From AG41 sp036522815 (GTDB lineage: Bacteria > Gemmatimonadota > Gemmatimonadetes > Gemmatimonadales > GWC2-71-9): a DNA stretch of 64,000 nucleotides. This document shows positions 1 to 8,046 of the stretch, in pieces; position 1 is the first letter of the stretch, and the number at the start of each line of letters is the position of its first letter. Location: assembly GCA_036522815.1 (NCBI GenBank), contig DATDFC010000041.1, positions 7,033 to 71,032 on the forward strand. The letters run 5' to 3'. Below the pieces are notes generated by a model that did no database searches, had not been told where the DNA came from, and saw only the letters and a program-made list of their open reading frames with translations. A program made the position numbers and the translations under genes.

Positions 1-1
1 C

Positions 2-238
2 TACCACAAGCATCCGATCGACGCGGCGCTGGCCACCGTGAAGGCCGTGCGCGCCAACACCGTGCCGCTGCTGGAGCGCGCGACGGAGCAGGACTGGCGT
101 CGCGTGGGCCGGCACACGGAGTCGGGTCCGTACGGCGCCGAGGACTGGCTGGCGGTCTACGCCGAGCACCTGGAGAAGCACTCTCGCCAGATCGAGGGCA
201 ACATCGCGGCCTGGCAAATGCAGGCGAAGGGACGATGA
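2..238 (+). CDS. C-terminal fragment of a DinB-like protein, 5' end outside window
   Basis: The reading frame is already open at the left edge and ends with TGA at 236-238, so only the last 78 or so residues are visible. The tail is helical and ends in a stretch with a histidine pair in the pattern EHLEKHSRQI, which resembles the last helix of DinB/YfiT-type four-helix proteins, where histidines bind a metal. Such proteins are thiol- or metal-dependent transferases or stress proteins. The stop overlaps the ATG of the next gene (ATGA at 235-238), so the two are probably co-translated. The family assignment rests on this short C-terminus and on the arrangement of its histidines; another helical protein is possible. 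Confidence 0.55.
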   Translation, partial: YHKHPIDAALATVKAVRANTVPLLERATEQDWRRVGRHTESGPYGAEDWLAVYAEHLEKHSRQIEGNIAAWQMQAKGR

Positions 239-630
239 AAGGCTTCTTCTTCCGGCTCGTGATCACGGCTCTGGGCCTGTGGGCCGCCGAGACCGTCATC
301 CCCGGGATCCACATCGACCGCTGGGACCACCTGATCGTCGCCGCGCTGCTGCTCGGCATCGTCAACGCGGTGATCCGGCCGGTCATCCTCATCCTCACGC
401 TGCCGCTGACGGTGCTCACGCTGGGATTGTTCATTCTGGTCGTGAACGGGATCTCGTTCTACCTCGTGGCCTGGCTGGTGCCCGGGTTCGCCGTGAGCGG
501 CCTGGGCGCCGCCGTGCTCGGGTCCATCGTGGTGGGGATCACCGGATGGTTCGCGTCGGCGTTCGTCGGCGGATCGGGCCGGATCGAGCGCTATCGTCGC
601 ATCGAGGTCACCGGGCGCCACCTCGACTGA
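235..630 (+). CDS. Phage holin 4_2 (YvlD-like) family membrane protein
   Basis: This 131-residue integral membrane protein has about four hydrophobic segments (roughly residues 4-20, 30-52, 57-82 and 88-112) and a short basic tail. The pattern of an early TM helix, a loop with a PGI motif, a second helix containing NAVIRP followed by PLTVLTLGLF, and a late VPGF motif is characteristic of the Phage_holin_4_2/YvlD family. Despite the name, this is a common chromosomal inner-membrane family with no proven lysis role. The start overlaps the previous stop as ATGA, and the stop shares one base with the next ATG, so it belongs to a coupled run. No phage genes lie nearby. Confidence 0.85.
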   Translation: MKGFFFRLVITALGLWAAETVIPGIHIDRWDHLIVAALLLGIVNAVIRPVILILTLPLTVLTLGLFILVVNGISFYLVAWLVPGFAVSGLGAAVLGSIVVGITGWFASAFVGGSGRIERYRRIEVTGRHLD

Positions 631-1004
631 TGGACCGTCTGTTCGGCACGCTCGGCGCGGTGTCGGGCCTGCTCGCCATGGCCGCGGGCGCGTTCGGCGC
701 ACACGCACTGCGCGCCCGCCTCTCCGCGGACCGGCTCGCCGCGTTCGAGACCGGCGCGCGCTACCAGATGTACCACGCCCTCGCCCTGCTGCTGGTCGCG
801 TGGGCGGCGACGCGTTGGCCGGGACCGCCCGTGCGGGCCGCCGGATGGCTGTTCGTGGCCGGGACCGTGATCTTCTCCGGCTCCCTCTATCTGCTCGCCC
901 TCACCGGCGCGCGCGGCTTCGGCGCCGTAACGCCCGTGGGCGGACTCGCGTTCCTCGCCGGCTGGCTCGCCCTCACGCTAGGCATCTGGCGGAGCTCCAC
1001 ATGA
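630..1004 (+). CDS. DUF423 (YgdD-like) inner-membrane protein
   Basis: This 124-residue, four-helix membrane protein is of the DUF423 family. The N-terminal helix carries the family signature AAGAFGAHAL (about residues 17-26). It is followed by a region ending in a Y-H-A-L motif before helix 2, then the late SGSLYLLALTG and TPVGGLAFLAGW segments typical of this family. Length matches the usual 120-130 residues. The ATG at 630 shares a base with the preceding TGA (628-630), and the stop overlaps the next gene as ATGA (1001-1004). A longer reading upstream in this frame exists but only shadows the preceding gene, so the short start is chosen. Function is unknown. Confidence 0.85.
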   Translation: MDRLFGTLGAVSGLLAMAAGAFGAHALRARLSADRLAAFETGARYQMYHALALLLVAWAATRWPGPPVRAAGWLFVAGTVIFSGSLYLLALTGARGFGAVTPVGGLAFLAGWLALTLGIWRSST

Positions 1005-2356
1005 CTCTCGCGACTCTCGCCGTGTCCACCTTGCTCCTCCAGACGCCCGCGCTGCCGCTCACGGCGTCGCCGACGCGCCCCCTCGGCACGCTGCGCGAGC
1101 AGGCCGCCGTCGAGCAGGAGTGGCTGCGCTATCGGCTCGACTCGGTGCTGCCCCGGCTGATGCGGCAGTATCACGTCGCGATGTGGGTGGTCCCGATGCG
1201 GGAATACAACGAAGACCCCGTCTTCCGGTCGCTCGTCTCGGCCACGACGTTTTTCGCGCGGCGCCGCACGATCTACGTGTTCTACGATCGCGGGCCCGAG
1301 CGCGGCGTCGAGCGGCTCGCCTTGGGCGGCACTTCCCAGGGCGGCCTGTACGACGCCTACCACGCCCGGGAGGCCATCGACCCGTCGATCGGCCGCCGCC
1401 CCGAGCTGGTGGGCCAGGCCCAATGGGAGCTGCTGCGCCGCGTGATCGAGGAGCGCAATCCGCCGACCATCGCCGTCGACATCTCGCACGCGCACGCTTT
1501 TTCGGACGGGCTGTCCGCCGGCGAATGGGAGCAGCTCCAGGAAGCGCTCCCGGCGGGGTACCGCGCCCGGATCGTGCGCGCCGAGCGCCTGCCGCTCGAG
1601 TACCAGGAGATCCGCGCGCCTGGAATGCTGCCCGTGTACCGCCGCCTCATGGAGGTCGTGTGGGGCGTGATCGACACGGCGTTCTCGAACCGCGTGATCA
1701 CTCCGGGACGGACCACGACGGACGACGTCGCCTGGTGGATGCGCCAGCGCGTCAACGACCTCGGCTTCGGCACCTGGTTCCACACCGACGTGGACGTGCA
1801 GCGGCACGGCCGGGACCTGTCCGATTCCGGCGCCGTGGTGATCCAGCGCGGCGACGTGCTGCATTGCGACTTCGGCATCACCGCGCTGGGCCTGAACACC
1901 GACACGCAGCACATGGGCTACGTGCTGCGCCGGGGTGAGAAGGACGTGCCCGACGGTCTCAAGCGGGCGCTCGCGAACTCGAACCAACTACAAGACGTCC
2001 TGCTCGCCGAGATGCGCCCCGGCCGCACGGGGAACGAGGTGCTCGCGGCCGCGCTCGCGCAGATGCGCGCCGCGGGGATCAACGGGACGATCTACACCCA
2101 TCCCATCGGCGACCGCGGTCATGGTGCCGGGCCGCTGATCGGCCTGTGGGACCATCAGGAGGGCGTTCCCGACCGCGGCGACGTCCCGCTGGTGCCGGGC
2201 AGCTGGTTCTCGATCGAGCTGCAGGCGACCACCCCGGTTCCCGAATGGGACAACCAGGGCGTCCGCTCGGCTCAGGAAGAAGACGCGGAGCTCGGTCCCG
2301 ATGGCCGCATGCGCTGGATACTGCGGCGACAGACGGAATTTCACGTTGTGAAATAA
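1001..2356 (+). CDS. M24 family metallopeptidase (Xaa-Pro aminopeptidase-like), probably exported
   Basis: This 451-residue protein begins with a short hydrophobic leader ending around residue 22, consistent with export. The N-terminal half (about 30-210) is the creatinase/prolidase-type N domain and the C-terminal half is the pita-bread M24 fold. The five dinuclear-metal ligands can be placed: Asp290 in CDFG, Asp301 in NTDTQ, His367 in THPIG, Glu406 in SIEL and a final Glu near 426. Family members cleave N-terminal residues preceding proline or hydrolyse related dipeptides. The start is the ATG overlapping the upstream stop; an earlier in-frame start would overlap the DUF423 gene by about 200 bases. 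The exact peptide substrate cannot be told. Confidence 0.85.
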   Translation: MTLATLAVSTLLLQTPALPLTASPTRPLGTLREQAAVEQEWLRYRLDSVLPRLMRQYHVAMWVVPMREYNEDPVFRSLVSATTFFARRRTIYVFYDRGPERGVERLALGGTSQGGLYDAYHAREAIDPSIGRRPELVGQAQWELLRRVIEERNPPTIAVDISHAHAFSDGLSAGEWEQLQEALPAGYRARIVRAERLPLEYQEIRAPGMLPVYRRLMEVVWGVIDTAFSNRVITPGRTTTDDVAWWMRQRVNDLGFGTWFHTDVDVQRHGRDLSDSGAVVIQRGDVLHCDFGITALGLNTDTQHMGYVLRRGEKDVPDGLKRALANSNQLQDVLLAEMRPGRTGNEVLAAALAQMRAAGINGTIYTHPIGDRGHGAGPLIGLWDHQEGVPDRGDVPLVPGSWFSIELQATTPVPEWDNQGVRSAQEEDAELGPDGRMRWILRRQTEFHVVK

Positions 2357-2386
2357 CGGGAAAGGGGAATGGGGAAACGGGAACGG
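2352..2386. repeat. Short-word repeat family A (GGGAAACGGGAACGG type)
   Basis: This purine-rich, non-random run between the M24 peptidase and the next gene is built from variants of the words GGGAA, GGGGAAT and GGGAAACGGGAAC. It fills the whole 29-base intergenic space and supplies the G-rich ribosome-binding region of the next gene. No complementary arm is present. It is grouped here with the other junction-located short-word repeats of this window. Confidence 0.5.
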
Positions 2387-3498
2387 TGAACGTCAGAGAC
2401 GTCGAAACCCCTGCCCTGCTGCTCCACCTCGATGTCGTTGAGCGCAATGTGTCGCGCATGGCGGCGCGGGCCCGGCAGCTCGGCGTGGCGCTCCGGCCGC
2501 ACGCGAAGACGCACAAGTGCGTCGAGCTGGGCCGGCTGCAGCTCGAGCATGGGGCGCGCGGGCTCACGGTGTCCACGCTCGCGGAGGCCGAGGTGTTCGC
2601 CGCTGCCGGCATCACCGACCTCACGTGGGCGTTTCCGATCGATCCGGGCCACGTCGCTCACGCGTGTCGCATCGTGCAGCAGACCGGGGCGACGCTGCGC
2701 GTCGTGGTCGACGACCTCGATGCGGCCAGAGCGCTCGCCGGCTCGGGGCTGCACGCGTGGCTGAAGGTGGACTCCGGGTTACACCGGGCGGGTGTGGACC
2801 CGGCATCGCCATACGCCCTTCAGGTCGCCGCCGAATTGGGCGAGGAGCGGCGACTCGTGTTCGACGGCATCCTGACCCACTCCGGCCACGCGTACCGTAC
2901 GACGAACAAGACGGAAGCGGCCGCGGTGGCCGAGAGCGAGCGCGACATCATGGTGGCGTTCGCCGGGCGACTGCGTGGTGCGGGCATCGCGGTCCGCGAG
3001 GTGAGTGTCGGATCGACGCCGGCGATGGCGGCGGCCCGCGATCTCACGGGCGTCACCGAGGCGCGACCGGGGAACTACGTCTTCTACGACCGCACCATGG
3101 TGCTGATCGGGTGCTGCGAGCCGGCGGACGTGGGAGTGAGCGTGCTCGCGACCGTGGTGTCGCATCAGCCAGGAGCGTCACACTTCGTGGTGGACGCCGG
3201 GGCGCTCGAGCTCTCGAAGGACCCGGGCCCCGCGCACGTGGGGCCCCAGGCGATGGGCACGGTGAAAAACGCGCCCGAGCTGACCGTGGCGACCGTGTCG
3301 CAGGAGCACGGCCTGATCCGGGCCGAATCAGTGGACGCACTGGACGGGCGCTACAAGGTCGGCAACAAAGTCGAGATCATTCCCAACCATTCCTGTCTCA
3401 CCGTCGCGCACTTCGACGCCTATCACGTGATCGAGGGGACGGAGGACGGTGGAGAGGGACGGGTGGTGGATCGCTGGAAGGTCGAGCGGGGCCGATGA
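2386..3498 (+). CDS. PLP-dependent D-threonine aldolase / D-serine dehydratase-like protein (alanine racemase fold)
   Basis: This 370-residue, fold-type III PLP enzyme starts with the typical VETPALLLHLD sequence. The PLP lysine is Lys41 in RPHAKTHK. Zinc ligands of the DSD1-like subgroup are placed at His335 and Cys337 in the PNHSC motif near the C-terminus, where the zinc-binding domain (about 250-370) lies. Family members cleave D-threonine or other D-3-hydroxy amino acids to glycine plus an aldehyde, or dehydrate D-serine; substrate choice cannot be read from the sequence. GTG at 2386 is the only start that removes the overlap with the peptidase and it follows a G-rich ribosome-binding region. 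The stop overlaps the next ATG as ATGA. Confidence 0.85.
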   Translation: MNVRDVETPALLLHLDVVERNVSRMAARARQLGVALRPHAKTHKCVELGRLQLEHGARGLTVSTLAEAEVFAAAGITDLTWAFPIDPGHVAHACRIVQQTGATLRVVVDDLDAARALAGSGLHAWLKVDSGLHRAGVDPASPYALQVAAELGEERRLVFDGILTHSGHAYRTTNKTEAAAVAESERDIMVAFAGRLRGAGIAVREVSVGSTPAMAAARDLTGVTEARPGNYVFYDRTMVLIGCCEPADVGVSVLATVVSHQPGASHFVVDAGALELSKDPGPAHVGPQAMGTVKNAPELTVATVSQEHGLIRAESVDALDGRYKVGNKVEIIPNHSCLTVAHFDAYHVIEGTEDGGEGRVVDRWKVERGR

Positions 3499-3899
3499 GC
3501 GCTCCGCCGCCGGCTGTCGCGGCGCTTACATGGGCCATAGCGGGGCCGCCTCTCCTGATCTACAGCGCCACGCGTATTCGACGCGGCAAGGTCGCCCTGC
3601 ATGTGACCCTCATGAGTGTGAGCGCGGTCATCGAGATCGCCGTGGTGGTCGGATTCTCTTTCCTCATGGTTCCCAGTCCCCGACGAGCCGCCCTCGTCGC
3701 GCTGCCGTTCTTCAAGATCCATCTCGCATTCGCCATCACGGCGCTGGCAGGGCTCGCATGGCAGCTCACGAGCCGCGCCGTGGCGCGGCTGCGGCCGCTG
3801 CATCGGCACACCGGTCCGTATGTCGTGCTCGCGTGGTGCCTGGCGCTCCTCACGGGGATCTACAACTACGTCTTTCTTTACGTGATGAGCTTCCCATGA
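3495..3899 (+). CDS. Small four-helix membrane protein (DUF420-like)
   Basis: This 134-residue protein has four predicted membrane helices (about 5-24, 38-58, 73-92 and 108-130). Conserved-looking histidines lie at helix ends (ALH before helix 2, KIH in helix 3, LHRH before helix 4), an arrangement resembling DUF420/YozB and other small haem- or copper-associated membrane proteins. It is start/stop-coupled to genes on both sides (ATGA at 3495-3498 and 3896-3899). I do not recognise a specific function; a role in respiratory-complex assembly would be a guess based on the family resemblance. Confidence 0.6.
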   Translation: MSAPPPAVAALTWAIAGPPLLIYSATRIRRGKVALHVTLMSVSAVIEIAVVVGFSFLMVPSPRRAALVALPFFKIHLAFAITALAGLAWQLTSRAVARLRPLHRHTGPYVVLAWCLALLTGIYNYVFLYVMSFP

Positions 3900-4192
3900 A
3901 AACCTTTCTCCGTCACCTGGTGCTGTGCGCCCTCCCGCTCGTGTTCGCGACGGGCTCGGGCCACTACTTCACGACGATCCAGGGGTCCTGCGGCGCCATG
4001 GTCGGGGCGCTGTTCTCGGGCAAGTGCGCCGGGCGGCAGCGCCAATACCTCGCGCGCTTCCAGCTGGGCGGTGGGGCGGCCGGGACCGTGATCGCGGCGA
4101 CGCTCGGGGCCTGGCTGGAACTTCGTCGCCGGCGGGCCGTACAACGGGCAACCGACGAACAACCGACAACCCCAGTGGGAGAGCCGTCATGA
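3896..4192 (+). CDS. Small hypothetical membrane protein
   Basis: This 98-residue protein has an N-terminal hydrophobic segment (about 5-20), a glycine-rich second hydrophobic stretch (about 53-70) and two cysteines (in GSCGAM and GKCAG) that could pair outside the membrane. The tail of about 20 residues is hydrophilic and is encoded partly by a CAACCGAC-type short-word repeat, so it may be a recent addition. It overlaps both neighbours by four bases. I recognise no family; it is probably an inner-membrane protein with two helices. Confidence 0.6.
   Translation: MKTFLRHLVLCALPLVFATGSGHYFTTIQGSCGAMVGALFSGKCAGRQRQYLARFQLGGGAAGTVIAATLGAWLELRRRRAVQRATDEQPTTPVGEPS
4143..4174. repeat. Short-word repeat family B (CAACCGACAACC type)
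   Basis: Three near-copies of the word (A)CAACCGAC are strung together over about 30 bases at the extreme 3' end of the small membrane protein gene and are translated as its hydrophilic tail. Only one strand orientation is present, without a complementary arm. Confidence 0.45.
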
Positions 4193-4617
4193 TGCGCATC
4201 GCTCCGATCATCGCGCTGGCCCTGCTCACCCGTGGCCTCGCGGCCCAGGATACGACCAAGGCCGCGGCCCCCGCCCCTGCAGCCGCGCCCGCCCCAGCCG
4301 TCGACGTCGCCGAGGCCGTGGTCGCCAAAGCCGTGGTCGATCGGCAGCCGCAGGACACGGGCAGCACCTTCCCCGCCGACGTCGGGCAGCTGGTCTGCTG
4401 GACCAAGGTGGCGGGAGCGGAAGGCTCGAGCATCCACCACGTGTGGTTCCACGGAGACACCCAGGTGGGCGACGTCGAGCTGCAGGTAGGTGGGTCGCCG
4501 TGGCGCACGTGGAGCAAGAAGACCGTGCCACCCGACTGGACCGGCGCGTGGCACGTGGAAGTGCACGATGCAGCCGGGACCGTACTGAAGCGAATCGATT
4601 TTACGGTAGGACAGTAA
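4189..4617 (+). CDS. DUF2914 domain protein, exported
   Basis: This 142-residue protein has a signal peptide (about 1-20, ending LAAQ), an Ala/Pro-rich linker (about 21-45) and a beta-rich DUF2914 domain to the end. The domain shows the characteristic beginning where a cysteine-tryptophan pair precedes a helix-like segment (VCWTKV), then HHVWFHGDTQV and W-R-T-W-S-K, and ends with a G-x-W-H-V-E-V strand. DUF2914 proteins are periplasmic or outer-surface proteins of unknown function. Two adjacent ATG codons (4189 and 4192) could start it; the first gives ATGA coupling with the previous gene. It is the last gene of this + strand run and is followed by a hairpin. Confidence 0.8.
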   Translation: MMRIAPIIALALLTRGLAAQDTTKAAAPAPAAAPAPAVDVAEAVVAKAVVDRQPQDTGSTFPADVGQLVCWTKVAGAEGSSIHHVWFHGDTQVGDVELQVGGSPWRTWSKKTVPPDWTGAWHVEVHDAAGTVLKRIDFTVGQ

Positions 4618-4640
4618 CGTAACAGGCGGGTTACTCGTTC

Positions 4641-4662
4641 ACCCCGGGCTCGCGCCCGGGGT
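4641..4662. terminator. Hairpin between convergent genes (likely bidirectional terminator)
   Basis: Perfect 9-bp arms ACCCCGGGC and GCCCGGGGT flank a four-base loop (TCGC). The hairpin is centred in the 58-base gap between the + strand DUF2914 gene (ends 4617) and the - strand DUF4384 gene (ends 4676). No clear T-run follows on either strand, so it may act with Rho or simply as a 3' stabilising structure. Confidence 0.65.
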
Positions 4663-4675
4663 CAGTTCAACCCTG

Positions 4676-5827
4676 CTAGCGCCGTAGCGTCGCGCGGCGA
4701 CCGGGGCCCCAGGCCTCTCGCGGAATCGCGACGCCTTGGGTGGGACCGTGCGCCGCTCCCTCACCGCTCCGGGCGACCGCCACGGCGCGCGACCGGTCGG
4801 GTGCCTGGCTCGCCACTGGCGCCTCGCGCCCCCGCCCGCCCTCCCGCACCGCGACAGCGGCCCGCGTCACAGCTCGATCGGGCAGATCGACGCGAGCGGG
4901 TGCGAGCCCGCCCTCTCGAGCCGCGAAGACGAGCGCGGCCCGGGCGGGCAGCGCAACGGCGGCCATCGTTCGATCCGGCGCGGGAGCCGAGAGTCGCGTG
5001 TATCGCACGTGGGTGCGTGGGCCTGGGGCACGCGGGCGGGGCTCGATCGAGGCGGACCCGGGGGTGTGGCGGGGTGAAGCGAACCGCGATCGAGGCGAAG
5101 CCGGCGCTGGCCCGGCGATCGTCTGGGGTGCGAGTGCGAGTGCGAGCGCGCTCGTCGGCCGGCGCGGCTCCGGCGCGCGCTCCCGCCGGAAGTGGCGACG
5201 GCCAAGCACCCTCTCGTAGAGCACCAGCTGTTCCCCGATGAACGTGCAGTCCACACACGTCGGATACGCGTCGTACGCCGGTGGAGTCTCCTGTGGCGTC
5301 ATGTCCTGCTGCGCGTAGACCGGTGGGGCGACACTGTACGTCACGACGTCGTAATTGAAGTACCCGTCCCCCAGCATTCGCTGCACGATGTCGCTCATCG
5401 ACCCCGCCGCGTCCGCGCCCGACCAGGAGGGGACCAACGCGTCCGAGTCCCACGCGGCGGCGCGCACGAACTCCTCGAACCTGAGCGGGTCGGGCGACAG
5501 CGCGGCCAGGACCATCCCGTTGCCGTCGGGCTCGGCGACCACCCAGGCGGCCTGCTCGTCGCGGCCGCGAATCTCGTAGGTGCCCGCCCGGACGAAGGGA
5601 TCGGTGTGGGGATTCTTGGGGAAGAGGACTTCGATGCGGCCGTCGGTGCGGCGGTGCAGGACGACGAGGTTGCCGTCCTCATTCGCCTCGACGTACACGC
5701 GAACCGCCGCGCCGCGTGCCAGCGGGCTGGGCGAGCCGAGCCAGATTCGTACGACGCGAGGCGCGACGGCCGCGGCTGCCGGCGCTAAGGGGTTCTGCAG
5801 CAGCAGTGCTACCAGCGGCACGATCAC
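4676..5827 (-). CDS. DUF4384 domain protein, exported
   Basis: This 383-residue protein starts at GTG 5827 with a short hydrophobic leader. Residues about 25-120 match the DUF4384 pattern: a surface-domain core with VRVYVEANEDGNLVVLHR followed by a D-G-R-I-E-V-L-F-P strand and a turn ending in G-T-Y-E-I. In the middle, TCVDCTF is a possible metal or disulfide site. The last 165 or so residues are Arg/Ala/Pro-rich and probably disordered. DUF4384 domains are found in secreted or lipoprotein partners of proteases and kinases, and their role is unclear. GTGA overlap (5824-5827) couples it to the plug-domain lipoprotein upstream, suggesting the two act together at the outer membrane or periplasm. 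Confidence 0.75.
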   Translation of the reverse strand: MIVPLVALLLQNPLAPAAAAVAPRVVRIWLGSPSPLARGAAVRVYVEANEDGNLVVLHRRTDGRIEVLFPKNPHTDPFVRAGTYEIRGRDEQAAWVVAEPDGNGMVLAALSPDPLRFEEFVRAAAWDSDALVPSWSGADAAGSMSDIVQRMLGDGYFNYDVVTYSVAPPVYAQQDMTPQETPPAYDAYPTCVDCTFIGEQLVLYERVLGRRHFRRERAPEPRRPTSALALALAPQTIAGPAPASPRSRFASPRHTPGSASIEPRPRAPGPRTHVRYTRLSAPAPDRTMAAVALPARAALVFAAREGGLAPARVDLPDRAVTRAAVAVREGGRGREAPVASQAPDRSRAVAVARSGEGAAHGPTQGVAIPREAWGPGRRATLRR

Positions 5828-6327
5828 GGATTAGGCCACGAGGCTCGCTTGGTTGTAATGATGATAACCCCGTTTGCCCCGCGCGATCCATAGACACTGG
5901 TGGCGGCGGCGTCCTTGAGCACGTCGATGCGGCCCACGTCGCGCGGGGCCACGCCGGCCAGCGCGTTGCCGAGTGAGCCTTGCGGCACCGGTATGTCGTC
6001 GATCACCAGCAGCGGCTCGTCGGCCTGGGTCTGGCCCATGAGGCTGTGACGACCGCGGATGCGCAGCGTGAAGGTGCCGTTGGCGAGCGGGAGCACCTCG
6101 AGGCCCGGCACGCGGGCCTGCAGCAGAGACTCGATGCGCGTGACGCGCGCGTCCGCTTCGGTGGGGGAGACGGACGTGATGGCGGCTGTCGCATCGCGCT
6201 TGCTCTGGGTCCCATAGCCAACGGAGATCTGGTCGTCGGGGGTCGGGACCTCGATCCGGCGCGATCCGGTCGGCCCGCAGCCGGTGACCAGCGCGACGGC
6301 AAATCCGCAGCAGATGGCGTGCTTCAT
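5824..6327 (-). CDS. Stand-alone TonB-dependent receptor plug domain lipoprotein
   Basis: This 167-residue protein has a lipoprotein signal whose lipobox LVTGC places the modified cysteine near residue 17. The remainder is a SusC-type plug domain. It has the pre-plug segment ISVGYGTQSKRDAT, then ARVPGLEV, an RIRGRHS strand, PLLVIDDIPVP, and the terminal IDVLKDAAATSVYGSRG with NGVIIITTKR. In ordinary SusC/RagA proteins these motifs lead into a beta-barrel of about 700 residues. Here a stop follows directly and the next reading frame is the unrelated DUF4384 gene, so the barrel is absent rather than frameshifted. ATG 6327 is preceded by a GGGGGAG ribosome-binding site. Such a protein cannot form a channel; a decoy, sensor or accessory plug is conceivable. 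Confidence 0.8.
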   Translation of the reverse strand: MKHAICCGFAVALVTGCGPTGSRRIEVPTPDDQISVGYGTQSKRDATAAITSVSPTEADARVTRIESLLQARVPGLEVLPLANGTFTLRIRGRHSLMGQTQADEPLLVIDDIPVPQGSLGNALAGVAPRDVGRIDVLKDAAATSVYGSRGANGVIIITTKRASWPNP

Positions 6328-6460
6328 ATCTCCCCCTCGAGTCAGGGTAAGGCCGGTTCAACCCTAGTGGCGGACGCGTGGTTCCTTCGGGTTCCTTTCG
6401 CAACGCGGTGGAGAGTGTTGCGTTGGCGCTACGGTCGAACATACAACATTCATAGAAACG

Positions 6461-6494
6461 CCGCACCCTGCCGGGGTTACTCGGCAGGGTGCGG
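6461..6494 (-). terminator. Strong hairpin terminator after susD1
   Basis: Perfect 13-bp arms CCGCACCCTGCCG and CGGCAGGGTGCGG flank an eight-base loop, 23 bases past the stop of the SusD1 gene. Reading the - strand, the stem is followed by a short T-containing run (CGTTTCTAT), so it should end the SusC1/SusD1 transcript and separate it from the plug-lipoprotein gene. Confidence 0.8.
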
Positions 6495-6517
6495 GCAGGC
6501 GGGAGAACAGCCGGTGC

Positions 6518-8038
6518 TCAGTAGCCGGAGTTCTGGATCAGGGCCGGATCGAGGTTGATCTGCGTCAGCGGTATCGGCCAGCGCTGCTTGAAGGTCCGGA
6601 GGTCGCGTTGCAAAGTCGCTGTTGCCGGGATCGAATCGCGCTGCTGCAGGGCCATCGCCCAGGAACCCGGCTCCAGCTTGTCGAGCCGGACCAGGTCAAA
6701 CCAGCGTTTCGCCTCGTGCGCCAGCTCCCAATCGCGCTCCTGATAGATGGCGTCGCGCACCGACACCTGGTCCATTGGGCCGGTGTAGTCAGCCGGGCTG
6801 GCGCGGTTCTCCGCCCCGGTGCCCTTGCGGGCCCGGGCCCGAATCATGTTGAGGTAGGTCACCGCTTCGGTGGCGTTCCCCAGCTCGTTCTGGGCCTCGG
6901 CGTACATCAGGAGTGCCTCGGCGTAACGGTACAGCGGGAAGTCCGTATCGGGCGGGCCTCCCACGCCCCCGTTCGAGGGGCGGTACTTGTAGACGTTGGG
7001 CCAGGCAAAGGTGACACATCCGACGTTCGGGTCGGTGCTGCATCCCGAGGTGCGGTACGTCACCTCCTTGCGGTAGTCACCGGCGAGGTAGGAACCGTAG
7101 TGCCATGCCGTCGGTTGCCCGACGACCTCGCACCCGCCGCCGGTGCCGAAGCCAAGCGCGCGCGGCAAGATCATGCAGCCGAGGTTCATGCTGGTCCCGC
7201 TCTGGACGCCCGAGCCCGGGATCAGGAAGATCATCTCCTTGTTGCCGTGGTTGGCAGGCAGGAAGGTGCTCAGGTAGTCGTCGTTCAGGCCGTAGACCCC
7301 TGAGTCGATGACCTTCTTGGCCCAATCCGACGCCAGCTGCCACTCGCCCGTCTGGCGGTAGCTCGAGCGCCACAGATACAGATCCGCGAGCGCCATCTGC
7401 GCGGCGCCTTTGGTGGCCCGGCCCAGCTCGTTCTTGGGTCGCGTGGCCGGGAGGTCCGCCTCGGCCGCAGTCAGGTCCGTCACCACCTGCCCTTCCACCT
7501 GAGCGACCGGGGTTCGCGACACCCGCAAGTTGGCGTGGTCCGCTTCGGAGAGGAGCAGCGGGACGTCGTCATAGAGCTTACTCAGCAGCAGATAGGCGTA
7601 CCCTCGCAGGAACGTGGCCTCGGCGAGCAGCTCCTGTCGCTCCGCGGGATCCGAGAACGTCACGGCGGGAGCCCGGCTGAGCACGAGGTTCGCACGGAAG
7701 ACGATGTTGTAGAGACCGTTCCACGGGGACGTGACGCTCGAGGTGGTTGCGTCCCAGCGCAGGAATTCGGGGTGATACGTCTGGTAGTTCGGCTCGTCGG
7801 GGTGCATCCGCACCTGGTCCGACGCCATGTCCATCGTCAGCCAGAGCCACCAGCGGTACAGGTCGTCGGTGCCGAGCGGCTGGTAGGCGACGAGCGTGGC
7901 GCTGCGGACGTCGGCGGGCGTCTTGTAGTACGTACCCTCGGTCGGGAAGGACCGGGGGGTCTCCGTGAGCAGGTCGCTGCACGCAACGATCGCCAGCGAA
8001 AGCGCGAGCTGTGCGATCCAGCAATGTCTCGTGGTCAT
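6518..8038 (-). CDS. SusD/RagB-family glycan-binding outer-membrane lipoprotein (SusD1)
   Basis: This protein of about 506 residues has a lipoprotein signal ending in IVACSDLL. SusD hallmarks follow: an N-terminal SusD-like region (about 25-200) and a C-terminal RagB/SusD domain with PLYRYAEALLMYAEAQNELG, YLNMIRARARKG, an I-Y-Q-E-R-D-W-E-L segment, KRWFDLVR and a final RWPIPLTQINLDP. SusD proteins cap their SusC partner and bind oligosaccharides at the cell surface. Three starts are possible: GTG 8050, ATG 8044 and ATG 8038. ATG 8038 is preferred because GAGG lies six bases upstream; GTG 8050 would overlap the SusC1 stop as GTGA. It is paired with SusC1 directly upstream. Confidence 0.95.
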   Translation of the reverse strand: MTTRHCWIAQLALSLAIVACSDLLTETPRSFPTEGTYYKTPADVRSATLVAYQPLGTDDLYRWWLWLTMDMASDQVRMHPDEPNYQTYHPEFLRWDATTSSVTSPWNGLYNIVFRANLVLSRAPAVTFSDPAERQELLAEATFLRGYAYLLLSKLYDDVPLLLSEADHANLRVSRTPVAQVEGQVVTDLTAAEADLPATRPKNELGRATKGAAQMALADLYLWRSSYRQTGEWQLASDWAKKVIDSGVYGLNDDYLSTFLPANHGNKEMIFLIPGSGVQSGTSMNLGCMILPRALGFGTGGGCEVVGQPTAWHYGSYLAGDYRKEVTYRTSGCSTDPNVGCVTFAWPNVYKYRPSNGGVGGPPDTDFPLYRYAEALLMYAEAQNELGNATEAVTYLNMIRARARKGTGAENRASPADYTGPMDQVSVRDAIYQERDWELAHEAKRWFDLVRLDKLEPGSWAMALQQRDSIPATATLQRDLRTFKQRWPIPLTQINLDPALIQNSGY

Positions 8039-8046
8039 GGTCATCC

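Noticed and set aside
235..630. Phage holin annotation as evidence of a prophage
   Set aside because: The family is common in bacterial chromosomes, no other phage gene is present and the gene is coupled to housekeeping neighbours.
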